From: Stutzerimonas stutzeri
Lineage (GTDB): Bacteria > Pseudomonadota > Gammaproteobacteria > Pseudomonadales > Pseudomonadaceae
Length of the DNA: 64,000 nucleotides
NCBI RefSeq assembly: GCF_018138085.1
Contig: NZ_CP073105.1
Coordinates: 4,092,001 to 4,156,000 of the forward strand
Reading direction: 5' to 3'
Part shown: piece by piece, positions 24,971-36,100 of the stretch
Layout: each line of letters starts with the position of its first letter
Numbering within the stretch: position 1 is the stretch's first letter
The notes under the pieces: generated by a model
What the model was told of the DNA's origin: nothing
Database searches by the model: none
The model's input: the letters and a program-made list of their open reading frames with translations, nothing else
Program-made: the position numbers and the translations under genes

Positions 24971-25235
24971 TCGATTCGTTGGGCCGATGGTAACGGCTTC
25001 TTCACGCGGCGCCTCGTGAGCGTCGGGGGCCCGGACCGTCGACCTTGGTAAGGCGTTCGGAGGTCACGGCGGGGGTCGCGTGCCGTGTCCTTTCTGCCGG
25101 GGGCTGAAGTTGGATAAAGCTTACGCCCCGCCCGACGCTAGATGTTTGCGAATATTGCTCAAACAACCGCCACTTGCGCAATCCATACGCAACAACACAT
25201 CATTTAGCGCAACAAGGCCAGCAGGACCAAACCAA

Positions 25236-25715
25236 ATGAGCAAACTTGATCGCTACGATCTGCGCATCCTCCACGAACTGCAGCACGACGCACGGATATC
25301 CAACCAGGATCTCGCCGAGCGCATCGGCCTGTCACCCTCGCCCTGCTCACGGCGGGTGAAGCAGCTCGAGGACGACGGCTATATCGCCCGCCAGGTCGCG
25401 TTGCTGGATCGCAAGAAACTTGGCCTGACCCTGACCGCCTATGTACTCATCGGCATGGATCGGCACACACCGGAGCGCTTCGAGCATTTCGAAGGAGTGA
25501 TCGGAAAATGCCCGGAGGTGCTGGAGTGCAGCCTCGTGACCGGCATGGATGCCGACTACCAGCTCAAAGTGGTGGTGCCGGATATGGAGCACTACCAAGC
25601 CTTCCTGCTCGGCACCCTGACCCGCATCGAAGGGGTGTCGAGCGTGCGGTCGAGCTTCGTCCTGCGGCAGGTATCGTCGAGCACGGAGCTGCCGCTGGAG
25701 CACCTGCGCAACTGA
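25236..25715 (+). CDS. Lrp/AsnC-family transcriptional regulator
   Basis: 159 aa from ATG 25236 (MSKLDRYDLRILHELQHDAR); the frame is open further upstream but homology begins here. An N-terminal winged HTH (SNQDLAERIGLSPSPCSRRV) is followed by a RAM/AsnC ligand-binding domain (MDRHTPERFEHFEGVIGKCP, TGMDADYQLKVVVPDMEHY, GVSSVRSSFVLRQV). Feast/famine regulators of this type form octamers and respond to amino acids. No divergent metabolic gene is next to it; the upstream region is repeats, so the target is not evident. Confidence 0.92.
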   Translation: MSKLDRYDLRILHELQHDARISNQDLAERIGLSPSPCSRRVKQLEDDGYIARQVALLDRKKLGLTLTAYVLIGMDRHTPERFEHFEGVIGKCPEVLECSLVTGMDADYQLKVVVPDMEHYQAFLLGTLTRIEGVSSVRSSFVLRQVSSSTELPLEHLRN

Positions 25716-25871
25716 GACCGGATGCCGCTGACAGGCCGCGCGGCAGCCTGGTGGCGTATACTCGGCGCCGCCTTGCTATGCCCCGCGCGTCTTAAAAACG
25801 AGCCCTGCTCAGCCAACAATAGCCCGCCCGTTGTCATAGCCGTTGTCGTTACTAGCCACGCGGAGCGCTCG

Positions 25872-26090
25872 ATGGAACCTGAAGTATTCGAAAAGTGGAT
25901 GATGATCGTCCTGGTCGGCGGCCTTATGGCCTTCATGGCGTTCATCATCTGGGACCTGGCCAAGAAATCCAAAGCTGGCCGCCTCGGCACGGCGATCCTG
26001 TTCCTGGGCCTTGGCCTTTGCCTGTTCGCCTTCCTCGCCAAGCCGATCATCGGCTACATCATCGAAGTTTCGCAGGGCATCCCGCACTGA
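25872..26090 (+). CDS. DUF2788 small membrane protein
   Basis: 72 aa from ATG 25872 (MEPEVFEKWMMIVLVGGLMA). Two hydrophobic segments (MMIVLVGGLMAFMAFIIW and LGTAILFLGLGLCLFAFLA) are separated by a short basic cytoplasmic loop (AKKSKAGR). This matches the small DUF2788 family found in pseudomonads. Function unknown. The 50-residue upstream extension of the frame has no family support. Confidence 0.8.
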   Translation: MEPEVFEKWMMIVLVGGLMAFMAFIIWDLAKKSKAGRLGTAILFLGLGLCLFAFLAKPIIGYIIEVSQGIPH

Positions 26091-26111
26091 TGCTGCACAG
26101 TGGCCGGCGCC

Positions 26112-26735
26112 TCACAAGTGCGCCGGCACTTCCCGCCACTCGCCTGGCTGCAAGCCGTCCAGCGACCAGGGCCCGATTCTGACCCGCACCAGCCGCAACG
26201 TCGGCAGCCCGACCGCGGCGGTCATCCGCCGGACCTGACGGTTACGCCCTTCTCTGATCACCAGTTCAAGCCAGCAGGTCGGCACGCTCTTGCGAAAGCG
26301 CACAGGTGGATTTCGTGGCCATAACTCGGGCTCATCCAACGCCCGAGCCTCCGCAGGCAGCGTCATGCCGTCGTTGAGTTCGACGCCCTCGCGCAGACGT
26401 TGCAGCTGCTCCTCGCTCGCCTCGCCTTCAACCTGCACCCAATAGGTCTTCGCCAGCTTGTGCTTGGGATCGGCGATCCGCGCCTGCAATTGCCCGTCAT
26501 TGGTCAGCAGCAACAGGCCCTCGCTGTCGCGATCCAGTCGCCCGGCCGGGTATACGCCCGGAACCGGGACGAAATCCTTTAGCGTGGCGCGGCCGTCGGC
26601 ATCGTTGAACTGCGTGAGTACGTCGAACGGCTTGTTCAACAGCAGCAGGCGCGGTTCGGCAGGCGGCGCCTTGGCGACTCGACGGGGCTGGGTACGCGCT
26701 GCGGCGGTGCGCGGTGGGCGGGGACGGCGCGACAT
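26112..26735 (-). CDS. rluE: 23S rRNA pseudouridine-2457 synthase RluE
   Basis: 207-aa RsuA/RluB-family pseudouridine synthase. The catalytic Asp is Asp68 in [18 protein letters not shown]; motif [11 protein letters not shown] and the C-terminal [11 protein letters not shown] motif are intact. There is no S4 domain, as is typical for RluE. A basic N-terminal extension ([18 protein letters not shown]) may bind rRNA. Isomerises U2457 in helix 89 of 23S rRNA in E. coli. It is convergent with the DUF2788 gene (21 bases between stops). Confidence 0.92.
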   Translation of the reverse strand: MSRRPRPPRTAAARTQPRRVAKAPPAEPRLLLLNKPFDVLTQFNDADGRATLKDFVPVPGVYPAGRLDRDSEGLLLLTNDGQLQARIADPKHKLAKTYWVQVEGEASEEQLQRLREGVELNDGMTLPAEARALDEPELWPRNPPVRFRKSVPTCWLELVIREGRNRQVRRMTAAVGLPTLRLVRVRIGPWSLDGLQPGEWREVPAHL

Positions 26736-26976
26736 GAGGGCTCCTGAGCGGGCCGATCATGCTATGGCGACAAGGCGATCCCCGCAAGCAGCCGCCCTGG
26801 CTTCGCCGGCTCGACCATCGACGAATCGCGAAAATCGTTTCGCACCACATGCGTGCAGCGCGCTGCCCCACGTCGCGTCGGCCGCCCCGTTTTCGTACCC
26901 GTCGGAGCCCTGCCCACATGAGGGCTCACTCAGACGAATGACCGCGAAGCCTTGTGCCAGAGCGCTCCGATGAAAT

Positions 26977-26991
26977 TGGCACGGATGCTGC
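26977..26991 (+). promoter_or_regulatory. Sigma-54 (-24/-12) promoter of the urea transporter operon
   Basis: TGGCACGGATGCTGC matches TGGCACG-N4-TTGC with the exact GG-to-GC spacing that sigma-54 needs; only one T of the -12 box is changed to C. It lies 68 bases upstream of the urtA start and would give a leader of roughly 55 bases. Sigma-54 with NtrC drives urea uptake genes under nitrogen limitation in related bacteria, so control by NtrC is the likely reading. Confidence 0.7.
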
Positions 26992-27058
26992 GATAGCGCC
27001 TGCAGTCCCGATGGACCAACCCCACCGTTGCGCATGGACAGCCAAGGAGCCGCCCACC

Positions 27059-28327
27059 ATGAAACGCCGTCCTCTGATCAAGTCCACCCTCGCCGCCAGT
27101 GCCCTGATGCTCAGCGGTCTGTTCCCGTTCACCCTGCAGGCCGCCGAGACCATCAAGGTCGGCATCCTGCATTCGCTGTCCGGCACCATGGCCATTTCGG
27201 AAACCTCGCTGAAAGACATGGCGCTGATGACCATCGACGAGATCAACGCCAAGGGCGGCGTGCTCGGCAAGCAGCTCGAGCCGGTGGTGGTCGACCCGGC
27301 GTCCAACTGGCCGCTGTTCGCCGAGAAGGGCCGCCAGCTGCTGACCCAGGACAAGGTCGCGGTAACCTTCGGCTGCTGGACATCGGTGTCGCGCAAATCC
27401 GTGCTGCCGGTCTATGAAGAGCTCGACGGCCTGCTGTTCTACCCCGTCCAGTACGAAGGTGAAGAGCTGTCGCCCAACGTCTTCTACACCGGCGCCGCGC
27501 CAAACCAGCAGGCCATCCCGGCGGTCGAGTACCTGATGAGCGAAGACGGCGGCAGCGCCGAGCGCTTCTTCCTGCTCGGCACCGACTACGTCTACCCGCG
27601 CACCACGAACAAGATCCTGCGCGCCTTCCTGATCAGCAAGGGCGTGCCGGAATCGAACATCGAAGAGGTTTACACGCCTTTCGGTCACAGCGATTACCAG
27701 ACCATCGTCGCGAACATCAAGAAGTTCTCCGCCGGCGGCAAGACTGCAGTGGTGTCGACCATCAACGGCGACTCCAACGTGCCGTTCTACAAGGAACTGG
27801 CCAACCAGGGCCTGGAAGCCACCGACGTCCCGGTCGTGGCCTTCTCGGTCGGTGAGGAAGAACTGCGCGGCATCGACACCAAGCCGTTGGTGGGGCACCT
27901 GGCGGCCTGGAACTACTTCCAGTCGGTGGAAAATCCGGTCAACGAAGCCTTCGTCAGCAAGTGGAAGGCTTATGCCAAGGCGAAGAACCTGCCGGGCGCC
28001 GACAAGGCGGTGACCAACGACCCGATGGAAGCCACCTACGTGGGCATCCACATGTGGGCGCAGGCGGTCGAGAAGGCCGGCACCACGGACGTAGGCAAGG
28101 TGCGTGATGCGCTGGCCGGCCAGACCTTCGAAGCGCCGAGCGGCTACACCCTGACCATGGACGAGAAAAATCACCACCTGCACAAGCCGGTGATGATCGG
28201 CGAAGTCCAGGACGACGGTCAGTTCTCGGTGGTCTGGGAAACCGAAAGCCCGGTCCGCGCGCAGCCGTGGAGCCCCTATATCCCGGGTAACGACAAGAAG
28301 CCGGATTACGCCGTCAAGAGCAACTGA
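27059..28327 (+). CDS. urtA: Urea ABC transporter substrate-binding protein UrtA
   Basis: 422-aa periplasmic receptor of the high-affinity urea importer. A Sec signal peptide (MKRRPLIKSTLAASALMLSG...FTLQA-AET) precedes a type I periplasmic-binding fold. The stretch FGCWTSVSRKSVLPVYEELD and GLLFYPVQYEGEE is a hallmark of UrtA as opposed to Liv/amide receptors. ATG 27059 was chosen over the upstream in-frame 26954 because AAGGAG sits 10 bases before it and the signal peptide starts there. First gene of urtABCDE behind a sigma-54-type promoter. Confidence 0.95.
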   Translation: MKRRPLIKSTLAASALMLSGLFPFTLQAAETIKVGILHSLSGTMAISETSLKDMALMTIDEINAKGGVLGKQLEPVVVDPASNWPLFAEKGRQLLTQDKVAVTFGCWTSVSRKSVLPVYEELDGLLFYPVQYEGEELSPNVFYTGAAPNQQAIPAVEYLMSEDGGSAERFFLLGTDYVYPRTTNKILRAFLISKGVPESNIEEVYTPFGHSDYQTIVANIKKFSAGGKTAVVSTINGDSNVPFYKELANQGLEATDVPVVAFSVGEEELRGIDTKPLVGHLAAWNYFQSVENPVNEAFVSKWKAYAKAKNLPGADKAVTNDPMEATYVGIHMWAQAVEKAGTTDVGKVRDALAGQTFEAPSGYTLTMDEKNHHLHKPVMIGEVQDDGQFSVVWETESPVRAQPWSPYIPGNDKKPDYAVKSN

Positions 28328-28528
28328 CCGAAAGCGCTGGAGGCTGAACGAATACGCCATCCTGTTCAGCCCACCAATGGCGTTTCGGGTGGCTGAAGCG
28401 GAACGTCGTTCGGCCCACCCACCCTACAGCGCTGTAACGATGGATGAAGCGCCGACGCCTTTTTCATCCACCTGTCGACCACCGCAAGCTCCACCAAGAG
28501 AGCACCGGGGTCCCTGGGGAATACCTAA

Positions 28529-30100
28529 ATGAACACTGCCCTGTACCGAATATTTTTGCTGCTTCTGCTGGCTCTGCCCTGCGCAGCCCAGGCCGGGGAC
28601 GCAGCCGATTACGCCAAGGCGAGCCCGGCCAAACAGGCCAAGCTGCTGGAGGACTGGGCCATCGCGCCGGCCCCCGAGCGTCTGGCACTGATCGAAGCAC
28701 TGCGCGCCAATCGTGTTGTGATCGACAAGAACAAAACGCCGCTCGTCGAGGAAGGTGATAGTTATCGCGCCCTCGAAGGCGACGCCGAACCCGTCGGGAC
28801 GCCGAAGAAGCTGCGCCTGAACAACCGTCTGCGCGGCTTGCTCAACACCGCACTGGCCAGCCATCAGCTATTCGCCGAAGACCCGGCGCAGCGCCTCGCC
28901 GCCGCCAAGCGCCTGCAGCGCAGCGGCCAACCGGAGCAGCTCCCACTCCTGCAACAGCGCCTCGACGCCGAGAACAATCCGGCTGTACGCGAAGCCCTCA
29001 CCCTGACACTCGCCAACCTGCAACTCAGCGCCGAGGACCCGGCCGTGCGCCTCGCCGCCGTGCGTCTGCTCGGCGAAACCGGGGCGCCACTGGCTCGGGT
29101 CCGCCTGGAAAACCTGCTCGCCGATGAAGCCGAGACCGATACCGGCGTGCGCAAAGCGGCGGAAACCAGCCTGGCCCAGGTCAAACACAAACTGTTGATC
29201 GGCGAGCTGCTCGGCCAGGCCTTTAGCGGCTTGAGCCTGGGCAGCATCCTGCTACTCGCCGCGCTGGGCCTGGCGATCACCTTCGGCCTGCTCGGGGTGA
29301 TCAACATGGCCCACGGCGAAATGCTGATGCTCGGCGCCTACGCCACCTACATGGTGCAGGTACTGATGGCGCGGCTCATGCCGGACGCCCTGGCGTTCTA
29401 TCCACTGGTCGCGCTGCCGGTGGCCTTCTTCGTCACCGCCGCGGTCGGTATGGCGCTGGAACGCACTGTGATCCGACACCTCTACGGTCGCCCACTGGAA
29501 ACCCTGCTGGCGACGTGGGGCATCAGCCTGATCCTGATCCAGCTGGTGCGTGTATTGTTCGGCGCGCAGAACGTCGAGGTCGCCAACCCGGGCTGGCTGT
29601 CCGGCGGTCTGCAGGTGTTGCCGAATCTGGTGCTGCCCTACAACCGCATGGTGATCATCGGCTTCGCGCTGTTCGTGGTGCTGCTGACCTGGCTCCTGCT
29701 GAACAAGACGCGCCTGGGCCTGAACGTGCGCGCCGTAACCCAGAACCGCAACATGGCCGCCTGCTGCGGCGTGCCGACCGGGCGCATCGACATGCTGGCC
29801 TTCGGGCTGGGCTCCGGCATCGCCGGGCTCGGCGGCGTGGCGCTGAGCCAGATCGGTAACGTCGGCCCGGACCTCGGCCAGGGCTACATCATCGATTCCT
29901 TCCTCGTCGTGGTGCTCGGCGGCGTCGGCCAGCTGGCCGGCAGCATCTTCGCAGCCTTCGGCCTCGGCATCGCGAACAAGATCCTCGAACCGCAGATCGG
30001 CGCCGTGCTGGGCAAGATCCTGATCCTCGCGCTGATCATCCTGTTCATCCAGAAGCGCCCGCAGGGACTGTTTGCGCTCAAAGGGAGGGTGATCGATTGA
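28529..30100 (+). CDS. urtB: Urea ABC transporter permease UrtB
   Basis: 523-aa inner-membrane permease. As in other UrtB proteins a signal-like start and a ~200-residue HEAT-like periplasmic region (AEDPAQRLAAAKRLQRSG, AEDPAVRLAAVRLLGETG) precede the LivH-type transmembrane domain, which begins near residue 225 (ALGLAITFGLLGVINMAHGE). The domain ends GLFALKGRVID. The gap to urtA (about 200 bases) holds a degraded GTAGGGTGG-type repeat. It forms the transmembrane heterodimer with UrtC. Confidence 0.95.
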   Translation: MNTALYRIFLLLLLALPCAAQAGDAADYAKASPAKQAKLLEDWAIAPAPERLALIEALRANRVVIDKNKTPLVEEGDSYRALEGDAEPVGTPKKLRLNNRLRGLLNTALASHQLFAEDPAQRLAAAKRLQRSGQPEQLPLLQQRLDAENNPAVREALTLTLANLQLSAEDPAVRLAAVRLLGETGAPLARVRLENLLADEAETDTGVRKAAETSLAQVKHKLLIGELLGQAFSGLSLGSILLLAALGLAITFGLLGVINMAHGEMLMLGAYATYMVQVLMARLMPDALAFYPLVALPVAFFVTAAVGMALERTVIRHLYGRPLETLLATWGISLILIQLVRVLFGAQNVEVANPGWLSGGLQVLPNLVLPYNRMVIIGFALFVVLLTWLLLNKTRLGLNVRAVTQNRNMAACCGVPTGRIDMLAFGLGSGIAGLGGVALSQIGNVGPDLGQGYIIDSFLVVVLGGVGQLAGSIFAAFGLGIANKILEPQIGAVLGKILILALIILFIQKRPQGLFALKGRVID

Positions 30101-30180
30101 AGACTTCTCCCCGCCCGCTTCGCGCCCTTTGCGGGAGCGGACTTGTCCGCGAATTGGCGCCCAGCCGGCCCCTCAGCAAC

Positions 30181-30304
30181 CGTAGGGCGGATGCAACCCG
30201 CCAATACGCAGTCGCCGTTCAGCACGTTCGCCGGGTTTCACCCGCCCTACGAAATTCCTCGCGGACACCGATCCCGCATTCGCGAGCAAGCTCGCTCCTA
30301 CAGG
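30181..30304. repeat. REP-type hairpins between urtB and urtC
   Basis: CGTAGGGCGG (30181-30190) pairs with CCGCCCTACG (30242-30251). It is followed by CGCGAGCAAGCTCGCTCCTA (30281-30300), the classic Pseudomonas REP core. These interrupt an otherwise tightly packed operon and could damp read-through or protect the upstream mRNA. Confidence 0.75.
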
Positions 30305-30314
30305 AGAGCTGCGC

Positions 30315-31390
30315 ATGAACCAGCCACTCGCAATCACGGCCGCGCATAAAGCCGGTCCGACACTCACCACCATGGCGCTCGGCGTAGTCCTAGCCGTCCT
30401 GCTGGCCATGCCGCTGCTGCACCTGCTACCCGCCGACAATGCCTTCCATGTGTCGGCCTATACCCTGACCCTGGTCGGCAAGATCCTCTGCTACGCCATC
30501 GTCGCGTTGGCGCTGGATCTGGTCTGGGGTTACGCGGGCCTGCTGTCCCTCGGCCACGGCCTGTTTTTTGCCCTCGGCGGCTACGCCATGGGCATGTACC
30601 TGATGCGCGAAAGCGCAGGCGACGGGCTGCCCGCGTTCATGAGTTTTCTCGCCTGGACCGAGCTTCCCTGGTACTGGTACGGCACCTCCAGCTTTCTCTG
30701 GGCAATGTGCCTGGTGGTGCTGGCACCGGGGCTGCTGGCCTTCGTCTTCGGCTTCTTTGCCTTCCGTTCGCGGATCAAGGGCGTGTACTTCTCGATCATG
30801 ACCCAGGCGCTGACCTTTGCCGGCATGCTGCTGTTCTTCCGTAACGAAACCGGCTTCGGCGGCAACAACGGCTTCACCGACTTCAAGACCATCCTCGGCT
30901 TCTCGATCTCCGCCCCGGCTACCCGCGCCACGCTGTTCTTCGCCACCGTCGTGCTGCTCGCTGGCAGTCTGCTGCTCGGCTGGCGTCTGGCGCGCAGCAA
31001 GTTCGGCCGGGTGCTGACGGCGCTGCGCGATGCGGAAAACCGCCTGATGTTCTGCGGCTACGATCCACGCGGCTACAAGCTGTTCATCTGGACGCTGTCG
31101 GCCGTGCTCTGCGGCCTGGCCGGTGCGCTCTACGTGCCGCAGGTGGGCATCATCAACCCCAGCGAAATGGCGCCGACGCAATCCATCGAGGCGGCCGTCT
31201 GGGTCGCCCTGGGTGGGCGCGGCACCCTGATCGGCCCATTGCTCGGCGCCGGCATCGTCAACGGCATGAAGAGCTGGTTCACCGTGGCCTTCCCCGAGTA
31301 TTGGCTGTTCGCCCTCGGCGCGCTGTTCATCGTCGTCACCCTGTACCTGCCGAAAGGCGTCATCGGCCTCATGAAGCGGAGGGGCGACCA

Positions 31391-31394
<4 letters not shown>
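30315..31394 (+). CDS. urtC: Urea ABC transporter permease UrtC
   Basis: 359-aa LivM-type inner-membrane permease with about ten hydrophobic segments. Typical UrtC features are WGYAGLLSLGHGLFFALGGY, an internal hydrophilic insertion (MSFLAWTELPWYWYGTSSF) and the conserved NNGFTDFKTILGF. The EAA-like loop (LRDAENRLMFCGYDPRGYKL) contacts the ATPases. The stop overlaps the urtD start by 4 bases (ATGA). Confidence 0.95.
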
Positions 31395-32227
<833 letters not shown>

Positions 32228-32235
32228 CGCGCCCT

Positions 32236-32316
32236 GGCTTCAGGCTTCAGGCCATAGGCCGCAGGCAACAGCGCTTTTAGCCTGCAGCTTGCAGCCTGAG
32301 GCCTGCAGCCCAAAAA
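32236..32316. repeat. Short GC-rich repeat cluster between urtD and urtE
   Basis: Alternating CTTCAGGC and GCCTGCAG/GCAGCCTGAGGC blocks give overlapping weak hairpins in the 103-base gap before urtE. Such TTCAGGC/GCCTGCAG strings recur in Pseudomonas intergenic DNA. No gene; the urtE ribosome-binding site follows it. Confidence 0.5.
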
Positions 32317-32330
32317 ACAGGAATCGAGCC

Positions 32331-33029
32331 ATGCTCCAAGTCGAAAAACTCCACCAATACTACGGCGGCAGCCACATTCTTCGCGGCCTGTCGTTCGACG
32401 CCCGGATCGGCGAAGTCACCTGCCTGCTCGGGCGCAACGGCGTCGGCAAGACCACCCTGCTCAAATGCCTGATGGGCCTGATCCCAGCCAAGGAAGGCGC
32501 GGTGAGCTGGGAAGGCAAGCCGATCACCGGTTTCAAGCCGCACCAGCGCGTACACGCCGGTATCGCCTACGTGCCGCAGGGGCGCGAAATCTTTGGGCGG
32601 CTGACCGTCGAGGAAAACCTGCTGATGGGGCTGTCGCGTTTCAGCGCCAAAGAGGCCAAGGAAGTGCCCGAGTTCATCTACGAGCTGTTCCCGGTGCTCA
32701 AAGAGATGAAGCACCGCCGCGGCGGCGACCTCTCCGGCGGCCAACAGCAGCAACTGGCCATCGGCCGGGCGCTGGCGAGCAAACCGCGACTGCTGATCCT
32801 CGACGAACCCACCGAAGGCATCCAGCCCTCGGTGATCAAGGAGATCGGCGCGGTGATCAAGAAGCTTGCTGCCCGCGGCGACATGGCGATCCTGCTGGTA
32901 GAGCAGTTCTATGATTTTGCCGCCGAACTGGCCGACCAGTACCTGGTGATGAGCCGCGGCGAGATCATCCAGCAAGGGCGTGGCGAGAACATGGCGAGCG
33001 AGGGTGTACAACGCCTGGTTGCCATCTAG
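32331..33029 (+). CDS. urtE: Urea ABC transporter ATPase UrtE
   Basis: 232-aa LivF-type ATP-binding subunit. Walker A GRNGVGKTT, Q-loop YVPQGREIFGRLTVEENLLM, signature DLSGGQQQQLAIGRALA, Walker B LLILDEPTEGIQPSV, H-loop LLVEQFYDFA. It starts at ATG 32331; the in-frame upstream codons come from the repeat. It pairs with UrtD to power urea import and is the last gene of urtABCDE. Confidence 0.95.
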   Translation: MLQVEKLHQYYGGSHILRGLSFDARIGEVTCLLGRNGVGKTTLLKCLMGLIPAKEGAVSWEGKPITGFKPHQRVHAGIAYVPQGREIFGRLTVEENLLMGLSRFSAKEAKEVPEFIYELFPVLKEMKHRRGGDLSGGQQQQLAIGRALASKPRLLILDEPTEGIQPSVIKEIGAVIKKLAARGDMAILLVEQFYDFAAELADQYLVMSRGEIIQQGRGENMASEGVQRLVAI

Positions 33030-33143
33030 CCTTGCTGCAGGATCCGCGCAAGCCGCGTGATCGGTGTCAATGCCCCCAAGCGTCGGCAGGGAGAGCATGA
33101 GCACCTGTTGATCTCCTGTATCGAGGTGCGCCGCATGCGCCAC

Positions 33144-36100
33144 ATGGACGACTCCTCCCGCCCGACCGAACATGCCTCGCGCATGGTCTGGTTTTCATGG
33201 CTGCTGGGGGCAGCCATGCTCGGAGCGCTTGTAGTCGGCGTCCTGCAACTGTCCGATGCCGGTCATTTCGAGCGCGTGTTCCAGCAGGCCGAGCCAGGCT
33301 GGCTGCTAGTGGCGGTCGTCTTGCAGGGCCTGACCTACGTTGCGCAGGGCCAGCTTTACCGCACGGTGCTGGCAGCTGCGGGGGCGGCGCTGCCGCTGTG
33401 GGATGCGACCAAGATCAGCCTGACCAAATTGTTCATCGACCAGGCCCTGCCCTCGTCCGGTTTCAGTGGCGCGGTCGCCGTCGTCGCGATGCTGCAGCGG
33501 CGTGGCATCGAGCTGTCGCAAGTCTCGAGCTGCTTCATCGTCAGCGTCTCGTCCTATTTCGCGGCCTATTTGCTGGCGCTCGCCGCGGCGCTGGTGGTCG
33601 CAGTCGGCAGCGGCCATGGCAGCCTGGCGGTTATAGCCACCAGCGCGGCGTTCATGCTGTTCTGCTGTCTGATGACCATTGCCGCGCCACTGATCGCCGG
33701 GCTAGGACAAAGCCGCTTGGCCAGACGCCTGCAGAACGTTCGCTGGATGCAACGCCTGCTGGCGATGGTATTGGCCGCAGATCCCCATCTGACCCGTAGC
33801 CCTGCGCTGCTCTTGCGCGCGAGCGGCTACTCGCTCGCCATCGTCTTGCTCGACGCGCTGACCGTCTGGGCGCTGCTCTTCGCGGTCGGCCATTCGGCAC
33901 CCTTCACCGGCATCTTCGCGAGCTTCATGCTGGCCAGCGTGTTGCGCAGCGTCGGCATCGTCCCGGGGGGATTGGGCGCATTCGAAGCGGCCTCGGTAGC
34001 CACTCTCAGCTGGGCCGGCGTGCCCCTGGCAGCAGGCCTTTCAGCCACCCTGCTGTTTCGTGCCCTGAGCTTCTGGTTGCCGATGCTGCCCGGATTCTGG
34101 CTGTCCAGAAAAGCACTGCATGCACGGCCGGAAGACGACAACAGCGAAGCGGCGGCAGACTATTGGAGCGTGCCGCTGGACGCGCTCCATGAGCGCCTAC
34201 AGGCGGGTCCGGACGGCCTGCGCAGCGAGCAGGCCGCCTCTCGCCAGCCCTCGGTTCAGCATGCACACCGTCTCGGGCTGCCCGGCGTGATCGCGAGCTC
34301 GCTGGCTCGCCAGCTGGCCAGTCCACTGGTGCTGATCCTGTTGATCGGTGCCGCTGTCGCGCTGGTCGCCCAGGACTGGCTGGACGCGTTGATCGTTCTG
34401 ACCATCGTGATCGCCAGCGCACTGGCCGGCAGCCTGCACGAGGTCCGTTCCAACCGGGCCATTGCGCGACTGCGCGAGCAGGTGGCCAGCCGTGCCGATG
34501 TCTGGCGCGACGGACGCATCCAGAGCATTCCGGCAAGCGAAGTGGTGCCCGGCGATCTCATCGAACTGTCAGCCGGCAGCCTGATTCCGGCCGATGGCCG
34601 GCTGGTGGAGGCGCGCGACTGCTTCGTCAACCAGGCGCTGCTGACCGGCGAGACTTTTCCGGTGCAGAAAGACGCGGGCCAGATCGCCGCCGACACCGGC
34701 CTTTCACAGCGTGACAACTGCCTGTTCCGCGGCACCTCGCTGCGCAGCGGCACCGCGCGACTGCTGGCGGTGCGCTGCGGCGTGCACACCGAACTGGGGA
34801 ATATCGAGCGCTCACTGGTGCTGCGCCCGCCGGAAACCGAATTCGAGCGCGGCCTGCGCCACTTCGGCGGGCTGCTGTTGCGGGTCATGCTGGTCATGGT
34901 TACGGCGGTGCTGGGGCTCAACCTGTTTCTCGACCGCCCGCCACTGGACACCCTGATGTTCGCCATCGCCTTGGCCGTCGGGCTGTCGCCGGAGCTGCTC
35001 CCGGCGATCCTCAGCGCAACGCTCTCAGCAGGCGCCCAGCGCATGGCCGGGCGCGGCGTAATCGTGCGCCATCTCAATGCCATCGAGAACCTCGGTGCGA
35101 TGGACACGCTCTGCACCGACAAGACCGGCACATTGACCCGCGGCGTGGTGGCGCTGGACGGCGCTCTGGATGTCAACGGCCAGCCCAGCGCAACGGTCCT
35201 GCGCATGGCGTGGCTCAATGCCTCGCTGCAGACAGGCCTGCGCAACCCGTTGGACGAATCGATCTGCGACCACGCGAGCAGCCAGGCGCCGACGATGGCC
35301 AGCGCCGATAAGCTCGACGAGATTCCCTACGACTTCGTCCGCAAGCGCCTGAGCGTGCTGGTACGCGACGCCGACCAGCCCACGCCGAGACTGGTCTGCA
35401 AGGGCGCGCTGGACAATGTGCTGCAGGCCTCAGAGAGCCTGCAGCAGGGTGATGCCGTACTGCCATTGACCGAGACCCGTCGCGAGGCGCTGAATGCGAG
35501 GTTCGCCAGCTGGAGCGCCGCCGGCTACCGTGTGCTCGGGCTCGCCTGGCGCCCGCTCGAGCGCGAGCGCTGCAGTGTCGACGATGAACAGGGCCTGGTC
35601 TTCGCCGGCTTCTTGCTGTTCTTCGATCCGCCCGAACCGGGCGTGCGCGACGAGCTGACGGCCCTGCGCGAACTCGGCGTCGCAGTGAAGATCATCAGCG
35701 GCGACAACCGCCTGATCGCCCGGCAGGTGGCCGAGAGCGTCGGCATCGATGTCGAACGCGTCATCACCGGCGCCGAGTTGGTGCAGATGCGCGACGAGGC
35801 GCTGATCAACCTGGCGCCACGGGTCAGCCTGTTTGCCGAGGTCGATCCCAACCAGAAGGAGCGCATCATCCGCGCGCTACAGAAGACCGGCCACGTGGTC
35901 GGTTTTCTCGGCGACGGCATTAACGACGCGCCGGCGCTACACGCAGCCGACGTCGGCATCTCGGTGGACAACGCGGTGGATGTGGCCAAGGAAGCTGCCG
36001 ACTTCGTCCTGCTGCGACACGAACTCGGCCTTGTCCGCCAGGGCATCGACGAAGGCCGGCGCACCTTCGCCAACACCTTGAAGTACATCTACCTGACCAC

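Noticed and set aside
24259..25005. 248-codon minus-strand frame over the 24-kb repeats
   Set aside because: Composed of repeat-derived strings and ends in a terminator; no family features. Such frames are a known source of false proteins in Pseudomonas.
26930..28360. 476-codon minus-strand frame opposite urtA
   Set aside because: High-GC shadow of urtA; composition (His/Asp/Arg/Val rich) is that of antisense frames and no motif is present.
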